Below are positions 12,093 through 25,386 of a stretch of DNA of 64,000 bases, one piece after another. The stretch is from Citrus sinensis (taxonomy: Eukaryota > Streptophyta > Magnoliopsida > Sapindales > Rutaceae): the NCBI RefSeq assembly GCF_022201045.2, contig NC_068556.1:1652001-1716000 (forward strand), read 5' to 3'. The position numbers and the translations under genes are program-made. Below the pieces are notes generated by a model. That model was not told the origin of the DNA. It did not search any database and was given only the letters and a program-made list of their open reading frames with translations. Positions within the stretch are counted from its first letter, which is position 1; each line of letters starts with the position of its first letter.

Positions 12093-13184
12093 TTAGATAA
12101 AAGTAAACCACTGATCACAGACAAGCGAAATTTGATCCTCAAATGCATAAGAGGTTTTACTAGTTAGAACCAACTAGCACCCGAGTTTCCAATACGTTTC
12201 TATTCTTCAGTTTTAGAGGAAAACTAGGCTCGGTTTCTCATTCTCTCTAAGTCTAAAACTCAATTTTCAAGAATCCAATATATCCACAATCAAACTATTT
12301 GATCTCTTCGTATTTGCACGACGACAAGAATTAAACATGAAGCACCAACGCATATCACATAATCAAAGATTCAAAATCATAAATCTTAGTAACCAAATAA
12401 CATAGAATAGTTTGAAAAAAAAAAAAAAACAGTAGCAAAGCCCCGTAAATAGTTCAATTCTTGAAGATAACATATAGGAAAAGAAAAAAAAAAGAATCTG
12501 AATATTCCAATTCTCTTCGCGATCGCATTATAACAATAAATTAATTAAAACAAGCTCAAGTGGGGCCGGCCTACAGTTTATTCCTGAACAAATTCAACAT
12601 CATCAATCATCGTCGAATTTCGTTTCTATTTTTCACAAATAACAAATAAATAACCAAGAACGTGAGAGAGAAAGAAAACACGTACTAAAATTGAGAGTGA
12701 ATCAATAGACACGAAGAGAGTATATACAGAAATCAGAATCCAGAGTGAACTATAAGAACTAAAAAGCTTTGAAGTTCATGAGCGCCTGCGAAAACAGAAA
12801 ATGATCGGAATCAGAAACAGAGTATTTTTATTTTATAATTGGTTTGAGGAAAATGAAATGACACGAGACAGCGAGACGCTTTCCACTTACAAATTACATG
12901 GAAATTTCAAACGAAGAATGAGTGTGACTGGGAGAGAGTGATTATTAGTTTTTTTCTGTACGGCGGTGTTTGAAAGTCCTAAATGGGCTGCACAGGATTT
13001 AATATCTAGGCCATGGGCTTTTCTGTAGGCCCGTTTAGAATTTTGTATGTTGCCACTTATCATTCATGGTCGCTAAATAACATGTAAAGGTTAAGAAAAG
13101 GAATAAATAAATACAGTCAATTTTTATTAAGTTGGGAGCTACTGGCTGGTTGGAGCGGAAAACTCCTTTTTTTTTTTAAATAGT

Positions 13185-13350
13185 TTGAGGGTGTGTTTGG
13201 GAGTGATGTGCTATAACTTTTAAACTGCAGCTGCTGTGAACTAAAAGTTACAGTTTTAGAATAGAAGTTGAGAAAAAAAATTGACTAAGCTACCAAAGCC
13301 CAGCTACAAGTGTTACCAAACACTTTAGTAGCCACACTCCCAAACGAGCT
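13185..13350. mobile_element. MITE with GTTTGGGAGTG terminal inverted repeats
   Basis: The left end reads GTGTGTTTGGGAGTG and the right end CACTCCCAAACGAGC, so the last 11-14 bases are inverted copies. The inner sequence (CTATAACTTTTAAACTGCAG) resembles the element at 22781-23060. It is about 165 bp and non-coding. The superfamily is not certain; plant hAT- or PIF-like MITEs often have TTTGG ends. Confidence 0.55.
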
Positions 13351-14962
13351 ATGAGTCCACTATGTGTAATATATATACATAATTTCTATTTGATGAATTC
13401 TTGTCATGCATGCATTTACTCTTATACAATTATATGAACAAAACATGAATGTATTTGATGGATTACTGTGGCACATTTTTTACTTTTACTCAATTAATGA
13501 GTAAAACACGAGTGTCTCAATATCTGAGTCCCAATTTGAGTTTCAAGTGGCATAACATTTATTCATTGAATGATGGTTAAATAATTTTACAAGTTACAAA
13601 ATTTATCACCCAATAAATGAGTGACACATAATATTAGGACTCAAATATCGAAATCCCTATTATTATTATTATTATTATTATTGATTCATAAAAGAATGAA
13701 AGCAATAATATTTGGTCCATAATTATGACCTAATACCTTTGAGAAATGTTATCATGTGGCTTCAAAGTTCAGAAAACAATCGCCGAGTTTCGGCTTCCTA
13801 ATACAACATTATTTTGGGCTGACAGCAGCCAATCATGGGCTAAATTATCACATTGCGTGATCTACTGGCGGGTGGCGACTGCTAGCAAAAATTGAATTGC
13901 TTGAAAGCACATCAAGTTATTGATTTGTGTCTTGCGTCGTTACTTCGGTGAAAGTTGCACCAAATCTCTATCCACATGAATCCATAATATGTTCTTGTAT
14001 GTTAGCCCATGAATTTAATTGATTGGTTTTGAAAAAAAAACTAGATGAAAACCGATTAACTTCTTTTATAAAAATGATCATTCAAAGCTACCAAATCAAA
14101 AACTTCATCTCATTGCAATCAGTATCATCATTAAACTTTGATTTGAAGGATGAAGAAGGATTACTTGAATGGCCAGACCTGCTTTCACAAGGACTAGATA
14201 GAATTCGAGCCCTCACAACTTCACAAGGGCAATTCTCACATGCAAGTTGCACTGAATATAGATTAATAGATAACTTAGGAAACAAAATTACAAAACATTT
14301 GATTAGAACCACCAGCACTCACACTGTTAGTCCACTTGCTTCTTTCTGTCTTATTTTCCAAAACAACAATTACATCATTTTTTGTTCAGGAAACCAATCA
14401 ACATTGCACATAATAAGGACTGGAGTAGTTTAAGGTCATAATTGATTTCAAGCTCAGATTCAACTGATACGCATTTACATATTCAGTTAACACTCCTCTC
14501 TCCTGCAGATTCAATGAAGAAACAGCCCCCATTCCTCAGGACCCATAGATACAACTTCAGCCACAAAATCTTCACGCATACATGTTGTGATTCTACTTAA
14601 TTTTGAAAAGTCTAAAGCAAGCAGCTAATATTAAGCAGGCACCAATCCACTAATACTAGATAGTTAGTGCTTCCATTCTATACCAATTGCGAATTAGGGC
14701 AAGATAATCCCAGCACCAAAAATACATAGTAAGTATTCTCATCCAGAATGATTGTAACTGTTGTGATTCTACTTAATTGTAAAAGCACACAACAAAATCA
14801 AAATGCAAAGGAGCTAATGTTTTGCATTTGCAAAGACCCATATTCAATTTCACAATTTTAAATTAGGTCACAAAAATATATATAAGTGAAGGAGGTATTA
14901 CAATTACATTCTGTCATTTCATAAACACAAAATCAACAACACAATTTTTTTTTTAAAAAAAG
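13351..14962. other. Non-coding interval upstream of the ATPG 3' end
   Basis: It holds an ATT microsatellite at about 13661-13681 and otherwise unique-looking AT-rich sequence. The open frame at 14023-14433 has no recognisable domain and its composition is not convincingly coding. The last few hundred bases are probably the 3' UTR of the ATP synthase gene read from the minus strand. Confidence 0.5.
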
Positions 14963-15604
14963 TTATTGAACAGGAAGGACCTTCCTGACAATCTCTTCAC
15001 TGAGAGCAGCAATCTGAGAGTCAAGAGACTTAATGGTATCCTCCTTTTGCCTCTCCAAATTAGCCAAAGCTTCCTGAAGCTCAGCCTCAATTTTCTTCCT
15101 CCCCACAGCAAGCTTCTGCTCAACTTCCAACTGAGTCTCCTTCTTCATCTTAGTCAAGGCCGCCGATATCTCCGCTCTGGCAGCCCTCATGACGGCAGCA
15201 GCTTGCTCTTCTAGCTGCTTCACTTCCTCGGAAGTGTCCTTGACGCTGTTGAGCTTTTCCTTGATAGCATTGTCCCTCTCGTCCATGAAGTTCCCGAGGG
15301 GAGAGTAGTAAATCTTGTCCAACGCGAACATCAGAACCAAGAACTCAACCATGATAATGGGCAAGGTTAGGTTGAAATCGAAGAGTGCTGCCTTTTCGAT
15401 TTCAGCTGCCAGAGACGGAGGGGAAAATGCTAGCGACGTGACGGCCACAGCGGAGAGTGATTTGAGAGCGGAGGAGGAGAGTTTAAGCAACTTTTGTGGG
15501 ATTTTGATTTGGGGGATTTGGATTCTGGGTTTTGGTGATTGAGAAGTAATGGGCAGTGGAGAGAGTGGCTTGGCATTGGAGGATGCCACGATCATGCTAG
15601 CCAT
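14963..15604 (-). CDS. ATPG: Chloroplast ATP synthase CF0 subunit b' (subunit II), nuclear-encoded
   Basis: A single exon of 213 residues. The N-terminus is Ser/Pro/Lys-rich transit peptide. It is followed by a hydrophobic stretch ([20 protein letters not shown]) ending in AA|EIEKA, which reads as a bipartite stroma-plus-thylakoid targeting signal. The mature part has one membrane helix ([20 protein letters not shown]) followed by [13 protein letters not shown] and a long amphipathic helix to the C-terminus, the standard b/b' layout. The protein forms the peripheral stalk that holds CF1 to the CF0 ring in the thylakoid membrane. Length and architecture match At4g32260 (ATPG/PDE334). The start sits in a strong context (GCCATGGC). 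No introns or damage are seen. Confidence 0.95.
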   Translation of the reverse strand: MASMIVASSNAKPLSPLPITSQSPKPRIQIPQIKIPQKLLKLSSSALKSLSAVAVTSLAFSPPSLAAEIEKAALFDFNLTLPIIMVEFLVLMFALDKIYYSPLGNFMDERDNAIKEKLNSVKDTSEEVKQLEEQAAAVMRAARAEISAALTKMKKETQLEVEQKLAVGRKKIEAELQEALANLERQKEDTIKSLDSQIAALSEEIVRKVLPVQ

Positions 15605-16478
15605 GGCAGATTGAAATTTTACTAGTTTTGCGTTTGCGTTTGCTGAAAATGCTTTTGTTTTTGAGTGAAATGGTGAAGGAGAGAAATTTTTTGTGAAGAA
15701 GAGGATTTATCTTCTCATCTCATTCTTTGCCACACAAAATGATGAGGCTGAGATGGACGGATCATAGAAGGAGAGGAACAGTCTGAGCGCAAGTGTTAGT
15801 GTTTCGCACGTGTGAAGCGTGTGATATTTCTCATATTGGGCCAGTTCCGGAATCCTGAGAGCCCAAATAATTTTCAAACAGAGAGTAATCAAGTGAAATC
15901 TCAACTCCACTTCCTTAATTAATTTACTTGCAATTAAAAAAACACGAGATATCCGAGTCTTTATCATTTTTCGGAAATTTCAGTCGCTTACTTCATTTGG
16001 ACAAAGCAGCATTTGTCAAAACTATTTTTGACAATTGCAAAACTTTATTGTCCCTTCAATGAATACAAACATCGTGTAAGGACTTATTTGAGCTAAACAT
16101 TTTTGGATGGGTAACATTATTCTTACAAGAGAGAAAAATTGAATCCTAAACTCGGATAAAAAAGTGAGCAGTATGAAACTGTAAAACCAGTAGGCATTGC
16201 AGGGATGAAGCATTGGAAAATCAATTGATCACCCCATTGTAGCCTCCTTGAACCTGGGCTACTAACTAATTCTGATCTGTAATCAAGGTCTTTACGCTGG
16301 CGCAGCTTGTAGTGCAGCAAGTATTCTGAGCTATTGTATTTCCCCTTGGGTGTAACAGAAATCCTTCGCACCTACATGCGAAGATTATGCTGTCTAGCCA
16401 TCACTAATCATCTCCATGTGTATAAGCTTGGGGAGCAGTGCGTTATGGAAGCAACGATGACGCAATTTTATCACACCT
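15605..16478. other. ATPG promoter and 3' flank of the ubiquitin-like gene
   Basis: Read on the minus strand, this interval goes from the 3' UTR of the gene ending at 16479 into the promoter and 5' UTR of ATPG. Directly upstream of the ATPG ATG the leader is pyrimidine/A-rich. A GATAA (I-box type) sequence lies near 15706-15716 and a G-box near 15810. No separate gene is supported. Confidence 0.5.
15807..15812. promoter_or_regulatory. G-box CACGTG upstream of ATPG
   Basis: GCACGTGTG lies about 205 bp upstream of the ATPG start. G-box plus I-box (GATAA) pairs are typical of nuclear photosynthesis genes. The function here is inferred. Confidence 0.45.
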
Positions 16479-18428
16479 CTAATCCTCTCTACAGTTTGAA
16501 TTTCTTCGGTAGTAATTCTTACTCCCATAAAGTTGTAAAATGTTTCTAAAACCGCCCAAGAAATCACAGGTTCTTGACGGATAAGTTTTGACTTTGCTTT
16601 TTGTTCTTCTCACAGGCATCAGTCTGGAATATGAGAACCACCCTCTCAAGAAAGGAACAAAATTGGAGTCATTTTGGTCATCGATTCTCTCGTATTTATC
16701 GATGTAGCCCTGGCACCGTCCACTCTCCACATCATCACAATCACAGTCTTCCTCGCTGCTCAGCTCTTGATATTGCTCATTCCAGATATTTGATTGAGAT
16801 GAGAACCTATCACACATCCAATAGATCATCTTCAGTTTCAGTAGGTAATCAAATAATAACTGCAATGGCAGAAAGAGGAACAGCCTGTTAACTCCATTTG
16901 CATTCAGAACTTGGCACGTAGCCACCTTTGGAATTGTTAATACATGCTATCACCATTTAGAATTTGATTTAACCTACTAATGTCCAAAGTTAATTAAAGA
17001 AACAAGCAATATGGCGATATCAATGCAATGTGGCTTCCCAGGCAATGTTGGTTTTGTCTATGTAAACTATTGCACAGATTTGCGTGCTATTGTGTGTTTT
17101 AACATGATATTGCATACGACAGAGGAGATTAAGGTCATGTGGAGAGCCTTACATATGGTGTTCTTTTGCAGCTTCTTGTTTCTTAGTTTCCTTCTCGGTT
17201 ATCATGTAGTTGATTGATTGATGCCGGATAAATTCAAGCTGCACGGTCCAAAACACAAAGAATTAACTTAATGGAAGAAGTTCAAGGCAATGGTGCAATG
17301 ATAATGGGCACAGCTTCCTCATTATAACAAAGAAAACAAATTTGGTCATGGATGCTTAAAACAAATTGCAATTAAGTCAGAGGTTAAACCATGTCTTCAT
17401 AAACTCTATTACAAATGTAGTTCTCTGCATACACATGCCCTTAGTGTATGCGGATGGGTGAGAGAGTGATCTTATAGAATTTAGACATAGCGTGTTGGTG
17501 TTCAAAATCTTATTTCCTCTATTATGTGCTTAAGTACAAAGAAATGAAGATACCATCAATGGGATTGTTCTGATATTACTACTCATCCAAAAAGTGGCTC
17601 ACATTATCGCATACAACAAAAGAACCACTTCACCAGGATCCCAATTAAGCAATGAAACATCATCTTCTGAACACAGGCCAAAAGGAATGAGAGATTCAAT
17701 CCAACGTACAAGCAATTAAATTGTGAACGTGAAATCCAACACGAATCGTTTGTCAATGAACAATTCAAGAAGCTGAAATGATTTCCCAAGAAGGGTGGAT
17801 ACAAACCTGATCACCATCCCTGATGCCATAATATTTGATATTGTCGTTTTCACAAATTAACTTCTGCCCATTATAACATAAGCAGAAATGCCCCCAGACA
17901 TGAGGCCTACAAGCAAAGAAAATTAAATGTCAGATATACATTAACAATGTCATTGAGAAAACAATGCATACAGATGCAGACACAGCAGGTAACTCATCTT
18001 CCTCAGTCATCACATTCTAAATAGTTGAATTAATAAGTAATCAAATAATGAAGCAACATACCATGAAATCTTGCCGGGTCCCGTCTTCGGCATGTGACTA
18101 AATGCAGCCTCTACTGCTTGTCTCAATTCCGCAATTGTAGCCGTCTTCATGACTTCAATGTCTGTTAAATTATATGATTGTTTGTTTTGATTAATGAAAT
18201 TCCATTTACCTTCTAATGAAAGGGAAAAAAGAAAAAAAAATTAAAAAAATTACCAAAACACGAGCCGTCTAATTTACGAACTGAGAGCTTGAGGGGTTGT
18301 TCAGGCAGCTTATTATACAAAAAATTTTTCCGAGAAAATCCACCGATCATCAACGACAATGCACCAGAATGACGCGGCGAATCAACCGATATCCGTGGAG
18401 AAAATTCTTCCATTGCAATCCTCAACAT
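16479..18428 (-). CDS. Ubiquitin-like fold protein, SNRNP25-like (At4g32270 type)
   Basis: Five exons on the minus strand: 18428-18254, 18161-18062, 17906-17807, 17238-17153 and 16806-16479. Together they give 262 residues with every phase consistent. Residues about 45-155 look like one ubiquitin-like domain, split over exons 1-4. Its landmarks are PLKLSVRKLDGSCF, then KTATIAELRQAVEAAF, ISWPHVWGHFCLCYNGQKL, and YYGIRDGDQLEFIRH. The VWxHxxL and YGIRDxD pattern is that of the U11/U12 snRNP 25-kDa protein. The C-terminal exon is not recognised: an acidic stretch (SSEEDCDCDDVESG) is followed by a basic tail. A role in the minor spliceosome is possible by family, but the plant At4g32270 group is not proven to work there. 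An in-frame second ATG at 18413 could be the start. Confidence 0.85.
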
Positions 18429-19886
18429 TTTTGAACTTTTTTATTATTATGTATTAATCTTCACTCTGTTTCATGGATCATTAATCCTTTCAATTGTTTC
18501 ACCGCGGCATATGAACGGAACAAAAATGAATTTAAAAGAGAAAAAGAAAAAGAAATTCGGAGGGAAGGATCACGCTTGGAATCGTTTAAAGTGAAGAAAT
18601 AATTAATTAGGGTTACGTCTTGCTTTAGATTTTCCTTGTGTCGGTGGAGATTCTTGTGTTCTGTGAAGAAAAGGGAATTGAAATTTTGAATTGAAGGAAC
18701 CGGTAGGTGTTTCTTCGGTTCGTGACTTATGAGTTTTACGGGCGATTGACAGTTGGGATCTTATGTATGTTACGCGCGCTTTCCAACTGTCTGAACCAAA
18801 TATAATTTTATTACAGCCAAATTTAAAAAAAAAAAAAAAAAGAGAGAAACGAGTTGGTTTTTTTAATTTAATTTAATTTTTATTAATTTGACTACTGAAA
18901 TTTGGTTTCTTTTTTGGACGATTAAGCAAAACTATTTATTAAGTTCAAATTTAATTAAAATTTTAAATTGACTAAGAGAGTTGAGAGGGTTGGTTTGGAA
19001 ATTAGTTTCCGTAAACACCTCATATCAATATCCGACGTATTACTCAAACTTACTATTATTGTTGATGTAAATGAAATATGAGTTGTTTTTTCTTGGATTC
19101 TATTTGCGTCATTTTTTGTTTTAAAGTTTTTGAAATTAATTCTAATTTAGTAAGAAATTGACGGTTTAGTTTTGTTTTAGCCAAAGACTCTTTTCAACGC
19201 TCAATTTATTTATTTAGTTCCCTCTGCTCCGCACGCATCCGCAGCTTTTATTTGATGTTGGGTAAAAAATATAGAGAAAATAAACACGTTGATGCCATTT
19301 CAGTATGCGTGTCCCTTAATTCAAACCTCAAGAGTGTATTATTATTACGGGAGCGATTTTCTTTCAATAATTCAAATTTCTATTGTAATACATGGTCGTA
19401 TTCAGTGAGAGAGAGAAAAAAATAAACCTCATCCCTAAGGCTTCTTTGAAACTGAAGCACAACGGCTTTTATTATCAGTAAGTATTATTATCTAAAAATG
19501 GGGAAAGAATCTGAAACCATCTCCAAAAACAAAAAATGATAAACTGAACAAATATATGATCATTAGAAGTCGCTTCAACTGATGTAGTCTGTCTTCAAAA
19601 ATTTCTGCACATTTGTTGTTAAAGAAAGTAGATTAAGAGGGATGATAAAGCAACATCATTTACAAATACATCGATATATCAGGGTGGTTGCTGCAAATTT
19701 GCCGAAAGGCCAACCGGTTTTTGATTCTCTCAAGAAATTTGGAATTCCCTTCTCACTTTGCAAGAATATCCTATACAGAAATCGTATTTCTATAATGATC
19801 CAACACTAACCAGGCTAGGGGGCAGCCGAAAGAATGGAAGCTACTCATAACCTTCAATAAGTACCAGCTGTCTCAAGCTTGTGCAG
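18429..19886. other. Interval between the ubiquitin-like gene and the transporter gene
   Basis: Minus-strand order puts the promoter and 5' leader of the ubiquitin-like gene at about 18429-18800 and the 3' UTR of the transporter at about 19450-19886. The middle is AT-rich. I see no gene and no clear repeat. Confidence 0.5.
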
Positions 19887-22800
19887 TCACTTCCCTACAA
19901 GTTTATAGTAGGCATACAAACCAGAGCCAAGAAAACCAAGCAATTGCCCAAAAACATTCAGCTGCAAGCCAAAAAATATCAAGACTATTACAAAGTGGGA
20001 GTAAAAACAAGAGAGGAAATACTAGCGACAAACATACTATCTAGATTGAAAGCAGTAAGATTCAGCCACTTACAAAATCAAACGGAAGCCCACCAAATAG
20101 TATCCAGCCGAGTCCAATGGTAAAAAGATCCTACAATGACATAATACTAGAAAATGTAAAAGCAAGTATAAAGAGGATGTTCCAGAAATTGATTTGGGAG
20201 TTAAATTAGTGTTTGATGAACATCATGAAAGTGCAAGCAGCAAATTCAAACAAAGACTATATATTACGTTATTTGAAAACATGTTATGCCATATGAGACC
20301 CCCACACCCCCATCACCACCACCACCCGGCCAACCCTAGGTTTCAGCTCTATAGACAATACGTGTGCAAACCAAAATTGGTGGCAATTGCTATATGAAGA
20401 GTAGTTGGAAAACAAACCTTCAGATTACCGCAAATTGTCTGTGTGACTGCCGAATTAAGAGTTGTATTCAGGAATATACTGTAATTCAAGAAGAAGGCCA
20501 GTATACAGGAAAAACACAGCACAACCTGCCCAAGGATGATAAAACAACAAATTGTGTCAGTCAAATCACCTTATGCCAGCTGTTTTCAAGAACAACGTCA
20601 ACAAGCTCTGCATATTTAACAGAGGCCACAAACTGTCAAAGCGCAAAGTTACTGTCTATATTGAAGAAACTAATTTCCATTGGTGAGCTGGAAGTACCAA
20701 GAAGCCAGGGGAAAGCAGGTATGGAAAGTTGATGGTTGTCTCCAAGTCACCTCGAAGAAATGTCCAAAGCAGCAAAAGCGGTCCACATATAACACCTAAT
20801 ATAGAAACAAATAGATCGTCATGTCAGATCTTGAACTCAGGATATGAACTTGTGGGGGAAATATTTTAGGAGCATCCTAAGGCATGCTTCAAATTAGGAT
20901 CTGTTAGATTACCATTGCACCACATAAGGCCAAAGCTATTAAGGCCACTAGACTTCCCTGAGAAAAAATGAATAAAAGTATCAGAATACATAAGAATGAT
21001 GCTAAGCTAGTGAAGTGGAAAAGAGATTAAAAGATTTCTCAATAATAAAATTAGTACGAGCACTACCAATGCGAGCTATGGTTGCAAGATATATTGCTGT
21101 GGTGATGTTGGCTAAGAAAACAACGGCATATCCAAAGAAGTCAAATGACAAATCCCGAGCTCCAGCAACAAATGCACCAAGAATTATCAACCCAACACTG
21201 ATAAAACCTTAAAATTTTTCAGTCGAGCGAAGGAATCAGAAACATGGCAGTTCAAAGAAAGGACCTCACAACTTTTCCAGTTATAAAAATCATTCATTTA
21301 TCATATTCTGAATCACAATGTAGTCAAACACCCAGAACGAGACACTTATACTGTCACAGGACCAAAATAGTTGTAATGCAAATAGGGATCATTTACCTTC
21401 CTACAACAGGAGGTGTATACTTTTGCCCAGCCAGAAAATACTCCATAATCATAGTAAATGCCACTGTGGTACGCCTAAGGGTAGTGTACATGGGAACATT
21501 TACTCCGCGGACAGACTCCACACTGACCACCTTACAAGAAGAAGAGGAGTGATTACATATTAGTTACAACCAAAAAGCTGATACTAAAAAGGTTGCACCT
21601 AAGCTGTTCAATATTACATAATGAACATTATCAAGACAAACCATGTAAAGCAAATAGGCCACTGCCAGAGGAAGGGTATGCATCAATGTCTTCAAGGGTA
21701 CAAAGGTAGAGCTGCTATCAGATGTCATTAAAGAATCACCCATGGTGAAATTAATAATCTTCCAGCGCCTCAAGAAATAGAGAAAAGAACAAGAACTTAT
21801 CATCTGCAGGGAAAAAAAAAACTTAAACATAGATATAAAATTATGAAGAGATTGTAATGCATCTGAATATTATTCTGCTGACAGTTATGCTACAGAGTGA
21901 AAGATATGGATAATATCCAGAAGCAGGAAAAGTAGTGTAAAAGGTACATAAGCGCCAATTAAATTAGGTGTTTTTTTAACTTGGGATTGGAACATGAGGT
22001 TTTTTTTTTAACTTCGGACTGTAACATCGGATTAGGAAGAAAGATCTGTAGATCGTCACATCAAGACAAGATTACCAGGTAGACCAGATACTTGTGACTG
22101 AGGGTAGTTTGATCCTGACCTATCGAACAAGCTCAAGATATTTTAAGCTTTTCTAAGTCTAAGCTTGCTATGGACCGTAGGGAAAGTTCTGCCAAAGTTT
22201 ATGATATAGAGAGGTATAAGGTCCAAATATCTGATAACCAATAGGACTATACTTTCATCCTTTTCATTGTATCTAAGTTCATTTATTTCAAATGGAGAAC
22301 AATCATGCTAGATATTTACTTCTGCAACAAGTACATGGTCTATATTGCTTTCACACATCAATATTACTTAGCAATGAAAGAGTAAGTTTACAAAAAACAT
22401 TAATAAAAGAGAACATAAAGATAAAATGATAAATGAGGAATTGGGGAAGTATCCACCTGAAGAAGTGTTATGACATTTGCACACGGGAAATTATAAGAAG
22501 AAAGAGCTGCCTTATTGAACATTACGAGAAGCACTGCAAAAATAGACAGAAAACACCTAATCAATTGAACACATTATTGGAGAAACAAAGAAACATCAAA
22601 CGTCTAGCTCCAAAAAAGGCATACTAAGAAACATGATTCAGCTACAAATAGTACAAACTAAGTTCTGTTCTTGTACTAGTATCTTCTTACTACAATAACT
22701 AAAAATTGGAACCGAGCATTTGACGAGTGCGATATATAATATAAATTATGACTAATATTAATAGAGACAAAAGTTCTCAACTTAGGTCTTGTTTGGGATG

Positions 22801-23398
22801 AAGGTATTGTAATTTTTAAGTTATAACTGGTGTGAAAAAAAATCTGTAACTATAAATATAAATTAATAATATGCAGTAAATATAAATTTTAAATAATATT
22901 TTGACAGAATTATTAAAGATATAATAAAATTTTCATTATACAAGAGAAAAATCATATCAATATAGCTTTTAAGCTACATCAACTAGTGTTTAACAAACAC
23001 TTTAGTACTATAACTTTTAAGCTACAGCTGTTTAACCTCAATACCAAACGCACCCTTAGTCACATAAACAGTTCAATTCAACCAAAAGTTTAGGAAATTT
23101 ACAGGCTGCCAAATTAAAAATTTCTTCAGTTAAACCTAAGTTCAGCAAATAAAATCCAAGATGCATAATTTCAAAATCGAAACAGTAATAGAGAAAGAAA
23201 TTGAATAATAAAAAATGAAATGAAATTAATACCAGCACAGGCCATGTAAGAGATAGCGGCATTGGCGCCACGCCTGGTCATGGCGGATCCTCTGAAGAGT
23301 TTCTCGTCGCCTTTGAGGAGTCGTTCTTTCTCTCCTTCATCGCCTCTTGCAGGTTCCGACACGGGGAGCATCGGACTTTTCGATGAATTAGACGCCAT
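19887..23398 (-). CDS. UGNT1: Golgi nucleotide-sugar transporter, UGNT1-like (UDP-GlcNAc)
   Basis: Ten exons on the minus strand: 23398-23233, 22533-22457, 21803-21642, 21530-21397, 21197-21067, 20957-20913, 20795-20698, 20525-20418, 20130-20074 and 19961-19887. They sum to 1053 nt, encoding 350 residues with consistent phases. After a hydrophilic N-terminus (KERLLKGDEKLFRGSAMTRR) the protein is almost wholly hydrophobic helices. Drug/metabolite-transporter landmarks include VLLVMFNKAALSSYNFP, VNVPMYTTLRRTTVAFTM, GARDLSFDFFGYAVVFLAN, NSFGLMWCNG and a closing YAYYKLVGK. This is the plant KT/KD-type nucleotide-sugar transporter fold with about ten membrane segments. The nearest match I recall is At4g32272 (UGNT1), which carries UDP-GlcNAc into the Golgi for N-glycans and GIPC sphingolipids. 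Substrate is inferred from orthology and position. A MITE sits in intron 1. Confidence 0.88.
22781..23060. mobile_element. MITE in intron 1 of the UGNT1-like gene
   Basis: The left end reads CTTAGGTCTTGTTTGGGATG and the right end CAATACCAAACGCACCCTTAG. Reversed and complemented, the right end matches the left over most of 18 bases. It is about 280 bp, AT-rich and non-coding. Its inner sequence (ACTATAACTTTTAAGCTACAG) shares words with the element at 13185-13350, so the two probably belong to one family. Confidence 0.55.
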
Positions 23399-25299
23399 CT
23401 GCCTCCGCCTCTGCTTCGGAGAATTGTAAATTTATTTATTTAATTAATTAGCGATACACTGACCTGGACTGGAGGTGAGGCGGGCGATGGATTCAACATT
23501 TCATTATTCAGAATGGATCGGTCAATGCTTTAGAATCAAAGCCCAACAAAAGCTCAGTCAACGCTCTTTTTACAATTTTGTTTCCGTAAAGCACCTAAAC
23601 GCAGCGTTTCGCGTGCTTACCTACGAAGTTACATTATGTAGCTTAGTGCAACATCGTTCTTTCGGATTTTTTTTCTGCATAAAAAATTATAAAAGGTGAA
23701 AGCAAGTTGCACTGGAGACTGGACCGCGTTAATTTTTTTTAAAATGAGATATTAATGTTTAATTTTGTAGCTTCAAATGAATAATTATGAAGCAGCTCAA
23801 GTTGAAAAGAAAATTAATATGAATAATTAAAGAATTTTTTGCCATCCCTACTCGCACCTCGCAGCAATTTTAGTCCATATAAATTGCCAAATTTTTATCA
23901 AATAAGCGATGTATTGGAATGTCGTATATTAGAAATATGTAAATTTTAATTGAAAGTTAAATAATATTCCTCTCACTAGTTACTAAAAAATCAAGCCTCG
24001 TAAGATTCCCTTTAACTGAATATGCAACTAACTCTTGATAACTAAATCCACCAAAACATTTTGTTTCATAATTTTCTCGAAAACCCTTCTCTGTTTAACA
24101 TTTCGGAAACGAAAATATATTTAAATGAACATTACAAATGGTGAAGATTTTTTTGATTAAACGAGACGAGGAAAATTACTAGAAAAGAATGAGAAACCAA
24201 TCAATCGAATATTGGTTAATATGTAATCGATCAAGTACTACTGGAAAATGGCTCTTCTGCTCAGAAATAAAATGTTCAAATGCTCCTGAAAATCCTTGTA
24301 CTGTTTATATCTATATGTATTAGGATTCCTATTTATGAATCCCTCGGTTCTCTTGGTAGCGCTCAAGAGAATAAATTAACCTTGGAAAAAAGATCAATCT
24401 TTCGTAGGTTGGCCAACCACAACCAGTATCTAATTGTTGATTAATTTCTTGGTGTTTTCATTTTTACATTTGGGTTGTTTCGTAGCAATAAAACAATTAG
24501 GTTTCCAGGTTTTATATATAGAGATTTCTTTCTAGCTAGATCAGCTTTTAGAATATTTTGTTCTTTCTGTTTCTCCTGTTAATTTTCTTGGCTCATTGCT
24601 AAATCAAGTTACAAGATCATATTCATCGTGATCCATTATTCTCTCGAATTTATGTGTCGGAATTAATGCATCATTCAAAGATTCATTTATATAATACAAA
24701 CGGAGAAAAATGTAATTTATTTTATTGCAAGTTGTTTGTAATTATCTAGATATCTTAATAAACATTCTTTATCATATATTAACACGTGATTTTAAATAAT
24801 AATTTTTACAGAAATGATCGTGGAAAAAAATCATGTTAGCTTTGAATCAAAGCTTGCAAGCATTTACTGAACTCTCTATGGTTATGGCTTTAAACCACTA
24901 CTCCCAAGTCTCACTAGAGTACCAAATCAAGCCTACAAAACACTTTACAGTTATGGCTTTAAATTAACCAAAACTTTTTGACAAATGAAGCCTACACCTG
25001 TGTTATTGGACCCTTGTATATCAACTTAAGCTAATTTTGAGGTCAGTGGTTTCTCTAACAAGCTGAAGATTTACGTTAATTATTCGACAGATTTGTATAT
25101 AGCATTTAGTGAAGGTCCAAAGCAGCCTTCTGTCCTCCTTCCCACGTGTGACATTGGAGATATATGAACCCAGACCAGGTTATGAGATTTTAGGGAACAT
25201 TTAACATCAATGTCGAGGACACACAAGTAATGATAGAGAGATGGCTGTGTTTCTGACGGTGCCACCTCTGAATTTACCAAGTACTTTGAATGAATGTGA

Positions 25300-25304
<5 letters not shown>

Positions 25305-25384
<80 letters not shown>
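25305..25384. repeat. (TA)n microsatellite, about 40 units
   Basis: An uninterrupted TA run of about 80 bp. It is self-complementary and length-variable by nature. Confidence 0.95.

Positions 25385-25386
<2 letters not shown>

Larger units (their letters stand above)
11670..12950 (-). promoter_or_regulatory. Probable 5' leader and leader intron(s) of the KOC1-like gene
   Basis: A pyrimidine tract and AG lie just before the KOC1-like ATG on the minus strand (around 11672-11700). A second candidate AG lies near 12787, in the context TTTTCGCAG. I infer one or more introns in the 5' UTR and a promoter around 12800-12950. The interval also contains an 82-bp tandem duplication and a foldback, listed separately. 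No coding capacity is seen. Confidence 0.4.

Noticed and set aside
14023-14433. Plus-strand frame of 136 residues
   Set aside because: No recognisable motif, ordinary intergenic composition and no promoter or homologue that I can name. Kept as non-coding.
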